A DNA stretch of 34,363 nucleotides from Bacteroidota bacterium (GTDB lineage: Bacteria > Bacteroidota > JABWAT01). Position 1 is the stretch's first letter. The number at the start of each line of letters is the position of its first letter. The position numbers and the translations under genes were made by a program. Location of the stretch: contig JAFLBE010000047.1 of the NCBI GenBank assembly GCA_017303995.1, positions 1 through 34,363 on the forward strand. The letters run 5' to 3'. Positions 33,541-34,363 of the stretch are shown piece after piece. The notes under the pieces were generated by a model. That model was not told where the DNA came from. It made no database searches and saw nothing but the letters and a program-made list of their open reading frames with translations.

Positions 33541-33691
33541 GTTACAAAACAATCAACATCCCCCATCCAGCTAAAGCCGGATTTCCCCTCCTGAAAGTGT
33601 TTCCATGCTTCGCCGAATCCGCGGTTCGTAACCGAACCTTGGACGGGATCTTCGTCTTCAAAGGGGGACTAATCGCCTTATGAATTTTCCT

Positions 33692-33755
33692 AACAGCCAA
33701 TAGCTAATAGCTAACAGCTTACGCCTTAAACCTTATACCTTATGCCTTATGCCTT
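33692..33755. repeat. Short degenerate tandem repeats (AGCTAATAGCTA and CCTTATGCCTTA)
   Basis: AACAGCCAATAGCTAATAGC continuing to CAGCTTA (33692-33721) is a run of AGCTAAT-like heptamers. It passes into CCTTAAACCTTATACCTTAT and two further CCTTATG copies up to 33755. The second run enters the 3' end of the - strand AraC gene and supplies its last codons and stop. Confidence 0.75.
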
Positions 33756-34363
33756 CCACACTGACCGACCTGAATTCTGTGGGGGTAAAGCCTGTCTCAT
33801 TTTTAAACATCCTGCTAAAATGCTGTGGATATTTAAAGCCCATCTCATAGGCTATTTCACTTATGGTTTTTCGGTGATCATGCATCCGTTCTCTGGCAAG
33901 GGTCATGACTTTCAGATGGATATTTTCCTGCGCCGATCTTCCCGTTTCCTTTTTAATCAGATCACCAAAATAATTTACCGAAAGATAAAGCTGATCTGCA
34001 CAATATTTTACGGTTGGCAAACCAGCAGTTCTGACAAGTTCAGATTGAAAATAGCCATCAAGTACCTGTTCAAATTTGGCAAGAATATCTTTGTTTACAT
34101 CCCGCCGGGTAATAAACTGACGGTCATAAAACCGCAAACAATAATTAAGAAACAATTCAATTTGATTTGAAAGAAGGGTTTTGCTGTGTTTATCAACCGG
34201 CTGCTGAATTTCATGTTCAAGTTTATCAAAACAATCCAAAACCAGGTTGCGTTCTTTCTCTGATAAATGAAGAGCCTCAGTCGTACCGTATGAGAAAAAG
34301 CTGTATTTATTCAGTGTTTGACCCAGAGGCGTTCCCTGTACCAGGTCAGGGTGAAAGATAAGT
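33733..34363 (-). CDS. AraC-family transcriptional regulator (5' end beyond window)
   Basis: The frame is open from the right window edge, so the visible 209 residues are the C-terminal part of a regulator that should be about 300 long. The apparent start at 34239 is internal. The visible N-terminal part reads LIFHPDLVQGTPLGQTL and YSFFSYGTTEALHLSEKE, characteristic of the sensing domain's end. IELFLNYCLRFYDRQFITR follows. The two helix-turn-helix units are VKYCADQLYLSVNYFGDLIK and ISEIAYEMGFKYPQHFSRMF, ending NETGFTPTEFRS. The last residues (EGIRHKV) and the TAA stop are encoded by a CCTTATG-type tandem repeat, so the natural C-terminus may have been altered. A target gene probably lies outside the window. 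Confidence 0.93.
   Translation of the reverse strand, partial: LIFHPDLVQGTPLGQTLNKYSFFSYGTTEALHLSEKERNLVLDCFDKLEHEIQQPVDKHSKTLLSNQIELFLNYCLRFYDRQFITRRDVNKDILAKFEQVLDGYFQSELVRTAGLPTVKYCADQLYLSVNYFGDLIKKETGRSAQENIHLKVMTLARERMHDHRKTISEIAYEMGFKYPQHFSRMFKNETGFTPTEFRSVSVEGIRHKV

Noticed and set aside
33027-33683. Two open frames (33027-33242 and 33261-33683) in the orphan repeat region
   Set aside because: Both run through palindromes and simple repeats. The periodic proline/arginine-rich translation reflects the repeats, not a protein.

Overview
The window looks like chromosomal DNA from an uncultured member of the FCB (Fibrobacterota-Chlorobiota-Bacteroidota) group, probably in or near Bacteroidota/Ignavibacteriota. 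Three things support this. A secreted glucanase at 29.4-32.7 kb ends in a type IX secretion (Por) sorting domain with the NYPNPFNPTT motif common in Ignavibacteria-like lineages. Promoter-like TACCTTTA boxes resemble the Bacteroidota -7 element TAnnTTTG. There are many small outer-membrane beta-barrel and lipoprotein genes. Base composition is moderate and AT-leaning, and several starts carry AAGGA-like ribosome binding sites. Almost all genes are on the + strand; only the second transposase and the last, edge-truncated regulator are on the - strand.

Layout. 0-0.1 kb: 3' tail of a probable IS110-type transposase. 0.2-3.5 kb: three genes joined by ATGA overlaps (BrkB/YihY membrane protein, CHASE3-GAF-HD-GYP c-di-GMP phosphodiesterase, Blc-like lipocalin). 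3.8-7.4 kb: saccharopine/lysine dehydrogenase-like enzyme, FabV enoyl reductase and adenine deaminase. 7.4-8.5 kb: a dense hairpin array leading into an IS200-like, REP-associated tyrosine transposase (RAYT). 8.6-11.8 kb: SRPBCC protein, ADP-ribosylglycohydrolase-like lipoprotein, GNAT acetyltransferase and pentapeptide protein. 12.0-13.7 kb: universal stress protein and an exported protein. 13.8-17.9 kb: a coupled block of old yellow enzyme, PIG-L deacetylase, GT4 glycosyltransferase and an (alpha/alpha)6 glycosidase. 18.0-20.6 kb: envelope genes (OmpA-like lipoprotein, two beta-barrels, a 50-residue DUF5670 membrane peptide). 20.8-28.3 kb: AraC regulator, NADP-binding reductase, DUF3788, methyltransferase, YbaK-like deacylase, serine hydrolase, membrane protein, class III cyclase and a RibD/DHFR-like reductase. 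28.3-29.3 kb: a second RAYT bracketed by two directly repeated four-hairpin blocks. 29.4-32.7 kb: GH81 glucanase. 32.7-33.75 kb: a gene-free repeat region. 33.7 kb to the end: AraC regulator running off the edge.

Two things stand out. First, a window-wide family of short palindromes (6-8 bp stem, usually a 3-nt loop) carries a few conserved tails. They sit next to both RAYT genes and also at two loci without one, consistent with a REP/RAYT system whose stems vary while the spacing scaffold is kept. Second, three envelope/stress genes (UspA-like, OmpA-like, beta-barrel) share an exact promoter architecture: two ATGTAA half-sites 21 bp apart, then exactly 20 nt, then ACCTTTAC. This suggests a small regulon under one activator or alternative sigma factor.

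All assignments come from reading the sequence and recalled family features. No database search was run.
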